Of a stretch of 64,000 nucleotides of DNA, positions 1 to 8,437 are shown piece by piece. The notes under the pieces are model-generated. The model was not told the origin of the DNA. It saw nothing but the letters and a program-made list of their open reading frames with translations, and did no database searches. The stretch's first letter is position 1, and every line of letters starts with the position of its first letter. The translations under genes and the position numbers were made by a program. The DNA is taken from NCBI RefSeq assembly GCF_900177345.1, contig NZ_FWZT01000008.1, positions 62,001-126,000 of the forward strand, given 5' to 3'. Source of the DNA: Pseudobacteriovorax antillogorgiicola. Lineage in GTDB: Bacteria; Bdellovibrionota_B; Oligoflexia; Oligoflexales; Oligoflexaceae.

Positions 1-2
1 GT

Positions 3-680
3 CTTTGGGCAGTCTTAGCAGAACTGATGATACGATCCTCAGATTCAAATTTTCGGTCCATCAGCACCAGTGGATTTATCTTTGCCACAGCACTTGTTTT
101 GGCTTACGTTCTCAAGGATCGAATCAAAGAGCTTGGTAAGAATCGATTTAAAAGGGGCTTTTTACGTCGCCTGCCCGATGAGCAGAATGATATGATTTTT
201 GATCAAGGATCTGCCTTACAAAAGAAGGTAAAGGTGGGGACCTACAGCGAATATGTTGATAAGCTCAATAGCTCTCAATTGCCAGATGATATTAAACGAC
301 AGCTAGCTCATCATATGGATGTGGCTGAGGGGCCAAGACCGGTTATTCGTTATACGAAGCAGATTGAAGTTCGAAAGAAACAGCTACTGAGGCTAAACCT
401 CAAAGCTCGTGCGCTCTATGACTTCTTCCGGCTCAATCTCTCAGCCCTGATGTTCTTTGCAGAAGAAGGCAATGAACAGTGCCGGATTCCCACCCATGAT
501 CTGAAACTCACATGGACGAGGTTGCCAAAGATTTACAAGGCGGATCTTATTCTCAGAATCAGCGGTAAGACTAAAGCCAGTATGACTCCATGCTATCGCC
601 ATTATTTATTTACTCTCTCCAGGCATGGTATCCATCAAGTTGAGGAATTAGGGGCTCACGATGAAGATGTTCTTGATTGA
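3..680 (+). CDS. C-terminal part of an unrecognised membrane protein (cut by window edge)
   Basis: The reading frame is open from the left edge, so the ATG at 27 is probably internal and the true start lies outside the window. Seen: one hydrophobic segment near the beginning (residues about 15-30 counted from the ATG), then a basic cytoplasmic-looking region rich in Arg and Lys, and a C-terminal 120 residues with no motif I recognise. It ends 45 bases before the end of a convergent gene. No function is assigned. Two cysteines near the C-terminus could matter but form no CxxC pair. Confidence 0.6.
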   Translation, partial: LWAVLAELMIRSSDSNFRSISTSGFIFATALVLAYVLKDRIKELGKNRFKRGFLRRLPDEQNDMIFDQGSALQKKVKVGTYSEYVDKLNSSQLPDDIKRQLAHHMDVAEGPRPVIRYTKQIEVRKKQLLRLNLKARALYDFFRLNLSALMFFAEEGNEQCRIPTHDLKLTWTRLPKIYKADLILRISGKTKASMTPCYRHYLFTLSRHGIHQVEELGAHDEDVLD

Positions 681-725
681 TGTTTTTGAATTTTTGAGTT
701 AAAGGACCATCGGTCGATTTTAAGC

Positions 726-1874
726 TTACGATAGGCTTTCTTTTGAACTTACTCTCACCATTTCAGACCTATCAGAGTAGGATGTTAATTCAATTGAACT
801 CTGCTCTGTAAGTTCATTCATCTTGTGTACAACCTCGACGACTCGTTCCATTGCTATACGAATTCCTGAAATCTGCTGCTGATTTAAGTTTCGACCATTT
901 TGCATTTGTTTTAGATATCCGAGTACGATGGCTGCTGGGTTGTTGATTTCATGGTTGTATGTAGCGATGGTGGAATGAATGCCATTTAATTTTGCTTTTT
1001 GGGTGAGTAGATCTCGTCTTTGGTGCTCCAATGTTTTTTCAATTATGAATAATAAATACCTGTCGTTCAGTGGTCTGCATTGCGATTCGAATACCCTATT
1101 ATCTTGGGTAGTAAATTCGAACTTTGAGCATAATATCCGTCGAAGATTGTAAGACTCTGTCTGATTAGAAACTATGGTGAAAACTTCAACTATACTCTTG
1201 CCGCTAGCTGAAATTCTAAAGTCGTGCTTAAACTTTTGATTGCAAGTAAGAACAATTCCCTTGTCATTTAGCTCTACGATCGAGCTTGGTTGAGAATCCT
1301 GAATCAATATGAGCTTATTGATAAGATCTTGCCGGAATGTCTCATAGATGCAGGCACAGACCCAGCTAACTGACAGCATAACAATACAATAGGTGAATCT
1401 CACCTGGCTGAGCTTAACAGGATCCAAAAGGTTGCTGGGTGTCATGTCTTCGAAGAAAAGATACACAATAGAGCAAGTAAATATAAGAAATAAAGTAAAT
1501 ACCGACGTTGCAGTGATTCCAATTAGAAAACTTGAAGCTACTGGAATTACATACATGAATAAGCAGATTGTTGCATCTGTCCCTCCTGAATTGAAGAGTC
1601 CTGATAGTAGGCAGATAATAAAGCCTATACATAAGAACCATCGAGGCCAAGTTGCTTCGGGTTTACGTAAACTTACAAGGCCTGAAAAACAAATGATTCC
1701 TAGACCGACGTTTAACATAGAATTTGTCATTAATGAAGGAGTCTCAATTGCGCCACGCAATGGTACAATGATAGCAAGAGTAAGAGATAGTACTAGGGTG
1801 AAAATCAATGAAAGCTTTGCCTTGAATGCAGTGTCAAAAGGTAGAAGATCTAACTTGAAGTTCCAATATCTCAT
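726..1874 (-). CDS. Membrane sensor with HisKA dimerisation domain but no ATPase domain
   Basis: The N-terminal 190 residues are about six hydrophobic segments, a membrane sensor region. A PAS-like stretch of about 100 residues follows, then a histidine-kinase H-box reading YNHEINNPAAIVLGYL. The protein stops about 70 residues later, so the N, G1, F and G2 boxes of the HATPase domain are absent. It may be a phosphotransfer or dimerisation partner, or a kinase that lost its end. I chose the ATG at 1874 because GGA lies six bases upstream; an ATG two codons earlier is also possible. It lies just downstream of the large CheA-like kinase on the same strand, with about 125 bases between them. Confidence 0.7.
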   Translation of the reverse strand: MRYWNFKLDLLPFDTAFKAKLSLIFTLVLSLTLAIIVPLRGAIETPSLMTNSMLNVGLGIICFSGLVSLRKPEATWPRWFLCIGFIICLLSGLFNSGGTDATICLFMYVIPVASSFLIGITATSVFTLFLIFTCSIVYLFFEDMTPSNLLDPVKLSQVRFTYCIVMLSVSWVCACIYETFRQDLINKLILIQDSQPSSIVELNDKGIVLTCNQKFKHDFRISASGKSIVEVFTIVSNQTESYNLRRILCSKFEFTTQDNRVFESQCRPLNDRYLLFIIEKTLEHQRRDLLTQKAKLNGIHSTIATYNHEINNPAAIVLGYLKQMQNGRNLNQQQISGIRIAMERVVEVVHKMNELTEQSSIELTSYSDRSEMVRVSSKESLS

Positions 1875-1999
1875 GAACATTCCGTCAAATAAATGAAGTC
1901 ATTTGCATATGATAGTTACTTGATTTCATGGCTCTCCGAAAGAGCAGATTTGAGTTTGATGATCTTAGTTCCTACATTATCGTTCTGAATAGAAGTAAT

Positions 2000-4903
2000 T
2001 TAGAGTTGTGAAGGTTCGGTTTGCTGATTCTCGATTCTTTCGAAGTAGCGAAAGGGTAAATCGATCCTGATAAGGAAAGGAACGTGACCTTCATGAGTTC
2101 TTGAGTCGTGAGTTTCGATAAGGAGTGTGCCATCTACAAGTTCTAAAGCTTGTACAACAGCATCTAATCCGACACCTCTTCCAGACACCTCAGTGACTTT
2201 ATTGGCTGTTGAAAAGCTATGACCAAGGATGAGATTCGCAATTTGATTTGTACTATAGGTATTGTTTGAATCAATGATTCCATGCTCCATTGCTTTTGAA
2301 CAGATGGCTTTGATATCAAGTCCTCTGCCGTCATCTTCAACTATGATCGAGATTGTATCATCACAATTTTCTTGTGCAGTAATTCGTATGCGAGCTTTTG
2401 GGTCTTTGCGTTGGCGTATCCGTTCCAACGGTTCTTCAATACCATGATCTATTGCATTTCGAATGATATGGGTAAAGATGACTTTCATCGTACTCTTAAT
2501 ATCGTCTTTAATCACGTAGGAGTCATTCAGGAATGTGAGATGGGGTTTGGGTTTTCCTAGCCGATGACATAGCGCATCGAGGTGCTTTAGTTCAGCCTCC
2601 AGAAAAGTTTGAAAATTATCTCGGTATAGGAGTGTTAGGTGGCGCACGATATAGGCGCATTTTTCGCATCGAGGGTGATCTTGAAGAGGGGCTGAATTCA
2701 AGAATCTAACGAGGAAAGATAGTTTCTGCTTGGCCACAGTGACATTATCATGGTGCTCGCGTTTTAAAATGTTATAGTTTATGTGACGTAGCTCAGAGAA
2801 CTGCTTCTTAAGGGCTTTGAAGCATGAATGGAACTCACTGGGTAATTGAAACTCAGATCTTTCTAGGGTGTTCTGAACGACGTCTTCTGCGTGGTGAATT
2901 GTACTTGATAGTTCTTTAAAATTGTATGCTCTGGTAATGCCTTTAAGAGTATGGAGGTCTCGATATACCTTTCTTAGGACTTTACTACCAAGGTTGCGAT
3001 TCTTACTTATTTGGTATTGATCCAATCTAATGAAGCATTCAATGGATTTTAAACCTTGATGAAGAAATTCAAGAAATTCATGAAATCGCCGGACATCTGT
3101 GTCAAGGATATTTGAAATAGTTTTCATCTCTCTAGTGTGTTTAAAACTTGCGTCCTTTAGCTTCTTAACTTCAGTAAAGTCTTTAAACGTTAGTAAGATT
3201 CGATTGGTGATGTTCGCATTCTGGTCAATGATGGGAGACCAATCGAGAGAGAGTAGTAGCTTGTTATCATCTATCTGCAGCTCTAGTTCCTTTGGAAGTA
3301 GGTGAGCGTTCAGATCCCAAATATAGCCTTCTTCATTAAGACACGATCTAAATACGGCAATGATGGTTGATTTTTCATCTGAGGTGAGATTGGTATGATC
3401 AATAAATGCTTTGAAGATATCATCACCTGATAAGTCATCTCTTCCTAACAGCTGACTAGCATAGGTTGAAAAGTCACTCGTGATCGTGAATCTTTGACCA
3501 TCAAACGCAATTGGCAGAATACCTTCATTAATGGTTTCTAATATCGAACGTATATCGCCAGTTTTCTCGGCGACTAGCTTGTCAAGGTTTTTGATGGAGT
3601 TTTCTCGCTCTGCAAGTAGAAGTTCCTGAGTATGTATCTTCTCTAGTTCCAGATCAAGCAGGTTTAATTGTAATTGAGACTGCGCTTCTAAGGACTGTTG
3701 CCTCTCAAGGTTAACCAAAGCCATTCGATCCGCAAGAGCTAGGGAGAGTATAAGCAACATAAGTGCTGCGCCTACGAATTGGCCCCAAATCGTAAGATTG
3801 CTATGGGGAATGAACCCAGCTCCTCCAAGGATCACAGCCATATTGCCAAACATTACTATGGACCATGCATAGGAATAGTATCGAGCAGGACGGTAGGTTT
3901 TTGAACGCAAGATACCTACTATGATCATGACGATCGAGTAGATTAGACTCATGAATACGCTAACTTTAATTGCAGCGATGTCCCAGAAAAGGTGGTTCGC
4001 AATATTTAGCGACAATATAAGAATGATTAGAAAGAATGTTTTGCATACTTGTGGGAATGATGTTCTTAGACTTAAGAAGAGGATAGAGAATGTGCTAGCA
4101 GCGATCCCACACAAGTCAACTAGTATATTCATTCCTTGATTCATAGCCCATATAAATTTACCTGTTCTGAATATATACTGCTGGAGAAGGCCCTGATAGT
4201 TTAAGGAGAATAGAATATAGAGAAAGATGCAAAACGAATAGGCGAAATAAGTCTTGCTCCTAAATTTTACGCAGATAAAGAAGTTATAGATCAGCATCGC
4301 TATACAACAGCCAAACAGGCCTCCTAAGAAGATAGACTCATGGAGTTTATGTTTGATGAAACTTTGTGGACTCCATATACGGATTGCAAACTGAGCAGAG
4401 CTTGATGTCCAGAGCTTAAAGTAATACGTGGACATGCCGGTTGGAACTGCTATTTTATAGACAGGGTAGCGATAGTCCAATTCACGTTCTATGAAAGGTA
4501 CTTTGTCGCCGTAAGTTCTTTCTTGAAACGTCCCGTTTTCAAGTTCATACAATGTTAGATAGTCCGTTGGTGCATATTGGTTCACAAGGTAGAGTGACAT
4601 AGGTTTATTGCTTCTATTAGCAATAGAAAACTTCGCCCAGTATACGGCTTGATTTCCATATCCCATAGTTGGGATGGTCTGTTGACTCCTTATAAAACCG
4701 TGATCGAGTTGACCAGAGGCTATAGTTTCAATAGTGTGTTGCCTCTTGCTGTCTTCAAGGATTACCAGGTTTTTACCAATTTCGAGCCCTTCTATCTCAT
4801 GATTATCGATAGAAATTGGTTCTAGCTCTGCTGAATAGGCCCTTTTGTCTAAGTTAGAATAGATGCAAAGAAAGAATAGGACCAGATAGCCTTGTTTTCT
4901 CAT
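2000..4903 (-). CDS. 7TMR-DISM receptor with Hpt and CheA-like kinase domains
   Basis: A signal peptide is followed by a periplasmic 7TMR-DISMED2-type sensor domain (about residues 30-185), seven membrane helices (about 190-390), a coiled coil, and a PAS-like region. Next come an Hpt domain with the phospho-acceptor motif HTLKG and a CheA-type ATPase with N box RNAIDHGIE, G1 DDGRGLD and G2 SGRGVGLDA. Known: such proteins sense an extracellular ligand and autophosphorylate a histidine on Hpt. No CheW-like P5 domain is seen, so this is not chemotaxis CheA. It is a paralogue of the protein at 25034-27868 with the same domain order. Its leader upstream is over 700 bases long and carries a cobalamin riboswitch. 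No response regulator is adjacent. Confidence 0.9.
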   Translation of the reverse strand: MRKQGYLVLFFLCIYSNLDKRAYSAELEPISIDNHEIEGLEIGKNLVILEDSKRQHTIETIASGQLDHGFIRSQQTIPTMGYGNQAVYWAKFSIANRSNKPMSLYLVNQYAPTDYLTLYELENGTFQERTYGDKVPFIERELDYRYPVYKIAVPTGMSTYYFKLWTSSSAQFAIRIWSPQSFIKHKLHESIFLGGLFGCCIAMLIYNFFICVKFRSKTYFAYSFCIFLYILFSLNYQGLLQQYIFRTGKFIWAMNQGMNILVDLCGIAASTFSILFLSLRTSFPQVCKTFFLIILILSLNIANHLFWDIAAIKVSVFMSLIYSIVMIIVGILRSKTYRPARYYSYAWSIVMFGNMAVILGGAGFIPHSNLTIWGQFVGAALMLLILSLALADRMALVNLERQQSLEAQSQLQLNLLDLELEKIHTQELLLAERENSIKNLDKLVAEKTGDIRSILETINEGILPIAFDGQRFTITSDFSTYASQLLGRDDLSGDDIFKAFIDHTNLTSDEKSTIIAVFRSCLNEEGYIWDLNAHLLPKELELQIDDNKLLLSLDWSPIIDQNANITNRILLTFKDFTEVKKLKDASFKHTREMKTISNILDTDVRRFHEFLEFLHQGLKSIECFIRLDQYQISKNRNLGSKVLRKVYRDLHTLKGITRAYNFKELSSTIHHAEDVVQNTLERSEFQLPSEFHSCFKALKKQFSELRHINYNILKREHHDNVTVAKQKLSFLVRFLNSAPLQDHPRCEKCAYIVRHLTLLYRDNFQTFLEAELKHLDALCHRLGKPKPHLTFLNDSYVIKDDIKSTMKVIFTHIIRNAIDHGIEEPLERIRQRKDPKARIRITAQENCDDTISIIVEDDGRGLDIKAICSKAMEHGIIDSNNTYSTNQIANLILGHSFSTANKVTEVSGRGVGLDAVVQALELVDGTLLIETHDSRTHEGHVPFLIRIDLPFRYFERIENQQTEPSQL

Positions 4904-5165
4904 TACAATTGATCCGAAGTATAGACTCTAAATGCAAACAATCATGACTATATATTAGAGATCCATCATGACAATGGGTGTGTTGAACCTAGTGAGATTG
5001 GCTCATCGAGTTTGTTAAGATTGTGATGCGGATATTGGATCTTGTTGATCTCCTCAAGTTCAACATCCGATGGACCAGGTAATCCTTACAAGGTTGCCTA
5101 GCAATGGAGTCTCGTGCAATTCTGAGAACAGATTGAAATACCTCCTCGGGTTTAAAAACGCGCAT

Positions 5166-5252
5166 GCAAAGATCTGGCTCGACCATAAGGTCATACAGTT
5201 GCGGGACAGCGTCGGATTCTCACCGGACTTCATTTACATGCACTTATCTTGC
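5166..5252 (-). promoter_or_regulatory. Cobalamin riboswitch aptamer (compact form)
   Basis: Read on the minus strand, the element contains the hallmark core TCCGGTGAGAATCCGA followed by GCTGTCCCGCAACTGT, very close to the cobalamin riboswitch consensus. A short hairpin (GACC TTAT GGTC) comes next, then AGCCAG, the start of the B12 box. The closing P1 stem can form between GCAAGAT at the 5' end and ATCTTTGC at the 3' end with one bulged base. The usual peripheral helices are missing, so this is a small aptamer of about 87 nucleotides. The next gene on this strand is the 7TMR-DISM kinase, whose start is about 260 bases away; no B12 transport or synthesis gene is present. Confidence 0.8.
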
Positions 5253-5291
5253 CTAGGATCCGTGGATCGGCAATGTAGGACAATTGATATT

Positions 5292-5316
5292 CGTTATCAA
5301 TATAATATAGATAACG
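5292..5316 (-). promoter_or_regulatory. Inverted repeat upstream of the riboswitch, possible operator or promoter
   Basis: CGTTATC and GATAACG form a perfect 7-bp inverted repeat around an AT-only spacer of 11 bases, about 40 bases 5' of the aptamer. The spacer contains TATATTAT, a plausible -10 region. The adjoining GATAACGAATATCAATTGTC weakly resembles a Fur box. A protein operator is inferred only. Confidence 0.3.
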
Positions 5317-5669
5317 CATTTCGCAGTTTTGCTGCAAGAGATTTCTGCGAAATACAGCGAAACAGAGGGAGGAATTAACAGCATGAAGGTAGGCTTTTGC
5401 AAACGTGCACTGGGTTGCAATCACAAAAATGTGTTGGCTATATAGTTGTGTAGAGAGGTCTGCGTTTACTTTTTCAAGTAGATCACAGTAAGGTCTTGAG
5501 TTCCAACGAAGTTGCGAAATTGACTTAAGTTGAGTCCACAATTTTTTGACTCTAGAGCTTATTTCTAGAGCTAGGGTTTTATTTCGATTGGTCGATATTC
5601 CATTCTCGAAGAATTGAGCAAAGCTTTGACGAGAGTGAAATTAGAAAGAAAAACTGGAACCTGACAATC

Positions 5670-6512
5670 CTACATTGGTATAGGGCAGGAGTCGCTATTT
5701 CTAGGCAGCGATATCACATAAGAGCCTTGTTCGAAACGAATCGACTCCGAGGATAGGCGACTCTCACTTTTAATGATCGCCTTGGTTGCGTCTTTCGCTG
5801 ATGAAAGATCTGCTCCTTGGTTTTTCAATGCTGAGAACAAATTTTTCTTAGATCGCCCCCCCTGATCGATAAAAACCTGCTGGGGGGTCAGGACCAAGCT
5901 TTGATGGAAATAGAGAATACTATTGCCATGGCGCTTATTTTTGAGTCGGCGCTTAAATAAGGTATTCAGGTCTATAGGGTCTAGGTCAGAGCATGATTTG
6001 CGGCGTCCACTACACAAGTAGACACCAACGGTGGTAGTCTCCTGAGGAACAGAAACCGAAAAGCTCGCCTTGCCAGATAGCAAAGTGTTGATGTCGAGAG
6101 ACTGGCTATCTAGAACTCGTTCCCCACCCATAGCTTCAACTGTCATGGTAATGCCTTTGCCCGTGGTCCGCATGGATTGATCCATACGAATAAAATCGAG
6201 ATCCCCTAGCTCGCAGTGCCGTGTTAAGGCCTTGAACTCGAAATCTAGTTGGTATTTGCCACGGATCGGCTTGGTTGGAGTGGCGACGAGACCAGCTTCA
6301 AGGTTCTTGCGAAAGGCTCGTCGCTTATTGCGTAGGTCAGCTTTGGATCGTTTCACAGCTTTGGGTTTAGCAATTAGCTCAATTTTTTCGGTCTTGATCG
6401 ACCTTGGTGACTTTGCCCGCATTTGGTTGGATGGCTCCGATGGTCGCATCATATGGACGATCAGAAAGCTGGCAAGGCCAAGTAGCCCAATCCACAAGAA
6501 CTTCTTATTCAT
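5670..6512 (-). CDS. Membrane-anchored periplasmic protein of unknown function
   Basis: The start overlaps the end of the Hint-domain gene by 8 bases (ATGAATAA arrangement), so the two genes are translationally coupled. An in-frame GTG three codons earlier is the alternative start. One N-terminal hydrophobic helix (residues about 5-20) is followed by a basic stretch and a periplasmic domain of about 200 residues containing cysteines around the middle (the CSGRRKSC segment) and one near the C-terminus. I do not recognise the family. Coupling to the Hint protein suggests they act in the same envelope structure. Confidence 0.75.
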   Translation of the reverse strand: MNKKFLWIGLLGLASFLIVHMMRPSEPSNQMRAKSPRSIKTEKIELIAKPKAVKRSKADLRNKRRAFRKNLEAGLVATPTKPIRGKYQLDFEFKALTRHCELGDLDFIRMDQSMRTTGKGITMTVEAMGGERVLDSQSLDINTLLSGKASFSVSVPQETTTVGVYLCSGRRKSCSDLDPIDLNTLFKRRLKNKRHGNSILYFHQSLVLTPQQVFIDQGGRSKKNLFSALKNQGADLSSAKDATKAIIKSESRLSSESIRFEQGSYVISLPRNSDSCPIPM

Positions 6513-8226
6513 AGTTCCCACTCATACTAACAGAAGGCTCGAAGGAGTTTGGCCACTCTTGATTTGGTAAGTCTTCCAAATCTTCCTGCAACTTAAGGTC
6601 ACCGGTTACTACACCATTTGCCACGAGTAAATGTGATTCCATGGTGTCATCTCCATCGAGCCGAAGATTCCAGACCCTCGATGACTCTGACGACGGTTGC
6701 AGGTTCGTGGCTGCTGGATAGGTCTTCAACTGCTGAGAAACCACTTCGGATAAGCTCGATGCAGGAATCAGCCGGCCATGGTACATGAAAGGATGGTCAG
6801 GAGTCACCTTGAGTGTTCCAAACGGACTGTCTATGTGAACCATTGGTCCACTTTCAGGGCCGACGATAACTCGTTTTACGGCTACAGACTTCTGTAGCAC
6901 AGGATTCCAAACGGAATCGCCAACCTTCACCTGGGTAATAGGCTTATACTTTCTGTCTGCCATCAAAATGAGTGTGTCACTAGCAAAGCAACCCGTACCG
7001 TTGCGGAATCCTATTGGCCCGTCCATAGCGCAGTTGTTTGCAGGATCGAATGAATAGATGGGATAGGGGTGATTCCCCGAGCGTATCCAGTCTTGATTCA
7101 AGTTGTTGTGCATGCATGAGAACTTTCCAGGTACGATCGTAGCATAGGAGCCTGACTTACCCTTAAAGGGACCGTAATACCACTTGCTAACATCAGCGCA
7201 CTTATAAGTGCAATCGTTAGGATCAGGCGGTGGCGTAGGGTCTGGAATATCATTGTTAAGCTGGACAACAACTTTTTGGTCCTCAAGCTGCCCTGTGACG
7301 CCCATAACGGAAGCGATGATCTTATATTGCTTTCCATCTTCTAGTGTGAAACCAGGGGTCGTGATCATCTGAGCCCCTTGATTTTTAATCGATGTAGCTC
7401 CATGAGTGGGAAAATCTTGTTTGTCAAAAGGAAATGATTGACTCGATGCAAATTGAGGGCCTCGATCCGTGGCGATCGTTTCTTGCCCTTCAACAAATGT
7501 AATGTCAATGGGACGGCTGGTCTCATCTTGTATTTCAATGAAGCTTTCGACTACCACTCCTCCCACTGTGAGAATCATGCTCATCGATTCTGCAGCAATG
7601 GTGAGGACCTCATTTTGTGGATCGCTGTCGGAACGAGAAAAAGTTTTTCTACCATCTGCACTACTCTCTGTTACGATCTCAAGCTGTAACCCCTGAGGCT
7701 TTGGGGGATCTATCGGAACTCGTGCATGAAACGTTTTTTTCTGACCATTAATGACTCGCTCCATGGCAACATCGACAGATTCCAAGAAAAATCCGTTGCT
7801 AGAGTTAAACCGTAAGGGTTTGATGGAAGACTCTTCACAAGAGAATGATTCGCAGATGTCCTGAATCTTCTTGCCTTCGAGGATGGCATCAAAGTCATCG
7901 TTATCGTCTTTGGCAAAACTTACTTGTTGGATTGTGAAGCTTCCTGACTTGAACTGCACGGTGCTCTCACCGCCTATTTTCTGTAAGTTCGCTTTTGGGC
8001 TGAGATAGGGCTCCGGGTAGATGACGAAGTCATTTGTTGATTTATCGCGAAAAAAACTTGAAAATCTCGATAGAGACGACAGTTGAGCTTGTTCGTTGCT
8101 TTGCTCGACCCGTAGCCTCTTGGCTTCCATGGTCGTTCGATGCAAGTCATTTGCCTGGATATAAGCGGCCGTAACCCCTAATATTCCAATAAGGCCAAAG
8201 ACACTGGCATTACCTTGTTGTGACAT
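6505..8226 (-). CDS. Secreted or anchored protein with C-terminal Hint (intein-like) domain
   Basis: The N-terminus has a short polar leader and one hydrophobic helix (GNASVFGLIGILGV), somewhat like a type IV pilin-like or minor pseudopilin anchor but without the usual glutamate at +5. A beta-rich region of about 330 residues follows. The last 150 residues are a Hint domain: the block A nucleophile is Cys in GTGCFASDTLILMADRK, then KVGDSVW, block B with TPDHPF, and the closing LLVANGVVTGD. Known: Hint domains of this bacterial type self-cleave or cyclise at the Cys. The closing segment ends in TGD rather than the His-Asn of true inteins, so splicing is unlikely; N-S shift cleavage is possible. 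The downstream coupled gene at 5670 is a probable partner. Confidence 0.8.
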   Translation of the reverse strand: MSQQGNASVFGLIGILGVTAAYIQANDLHRTTMEAKRLRVEQSNEQAQLSSLSRFSSFFRDKSTNDFVIYPEPYLSPKANLQKIGGESTVQFKSGSFTIQQVSFAKDDNDDFDAILEGKKIQDICESFSCEESSIKPLRFNSSNGFFLESVDVAMERVINGQKKTFHARVPIDPPKPQGLQLEIVTESSADGRKTFSRSDSDPQNEVLTIAAESMSMILTVGGVVVESFIEIQDETSRPIDITFVEGQETIATDRGPQFASSQSFPFDKQDFPTHGATSIKNQGAQMITTPGFTLEDGKQYKIIASVMGVTGQLEDQKVVVQLNNDIPDPTPPPDPNDCTYKCADVSKWYYGPFKGKSGSYATIVPGKFSCMHNNLNQDWIRSGNHPYPIYSFDPANNCAMDGPIGFRNGTGCFASDTLILMADRKYKPITQVKVGDSVWNPVLQKSVAVKRVIVGPESGPMVHIDSPFGTLKVTPDHPFMYHGRLIPASSLSEVVSQQLKTYPAATNLQPSSESSRVWNLRLDGDDTMESHLLVANGVVTGDLKLQEDLEDLPNQEWPNSFEPSVSMSGNYE

Positions 8227-8437
8227 CGTTTTGTACCTAACCTGGTTTGCGTGCTTTAGTTAAGATCGGCATCTGGACGCATCGAGTTACGTGAATCTCT
8301 TATCGTCTCTAGATGATTGGGACTATATATCTGGATTTAGAGTTTGATTTCTCATTGAATCTGAGAAAGATGCTTACCTTAGGAAAGAAACCTTTGCATA
8401 ATCGTAAGATTTCTCCCCCGGGATGAAGAATCGTCGA

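Larger units (their letters stand above)
4904..5669. other. 766-base gene-free leader containing a riboswitch and inverted repeats
   Basis: No convincing gene lies here. On the minus strand it holds a 7-bp inverted repeat (5292-5316), a compact cobalamin aptamer (5166-5252), then a Shine-Dalgarno-like GAGGAGG (about 5142-5148) that no ATG follows at usable distance. A second inverted repeat, CTCTAGA/TCTAGAG, lies at 5550-5570, next to the end of the gene at 5670. The remaining 250 bases before the kinase start at 4903 show a GTTGAAC/GTTCAAC pair but no clear terminator. Confidence 0.5.

Noticed and set aside
1393-1896. Plus-strand frame of 167 residues
   Set aside because: Antisense to the membrane part of the HisKA-only sensor; no start site or domain.
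4989-5541. Minus-strand frames of 65 and 103 residues
   Set aside because: They overlap the cobalamin aptamer, have no ribosome-binding site and no recognisable domain; the conserved RNA core explains the sequence better.
6505-8226. True intein
   Set aside because: The Hint domain lies at the C-terminus, lacks the final His-Asn and a C-extein of a known protein, so it is not a splicing insertion.
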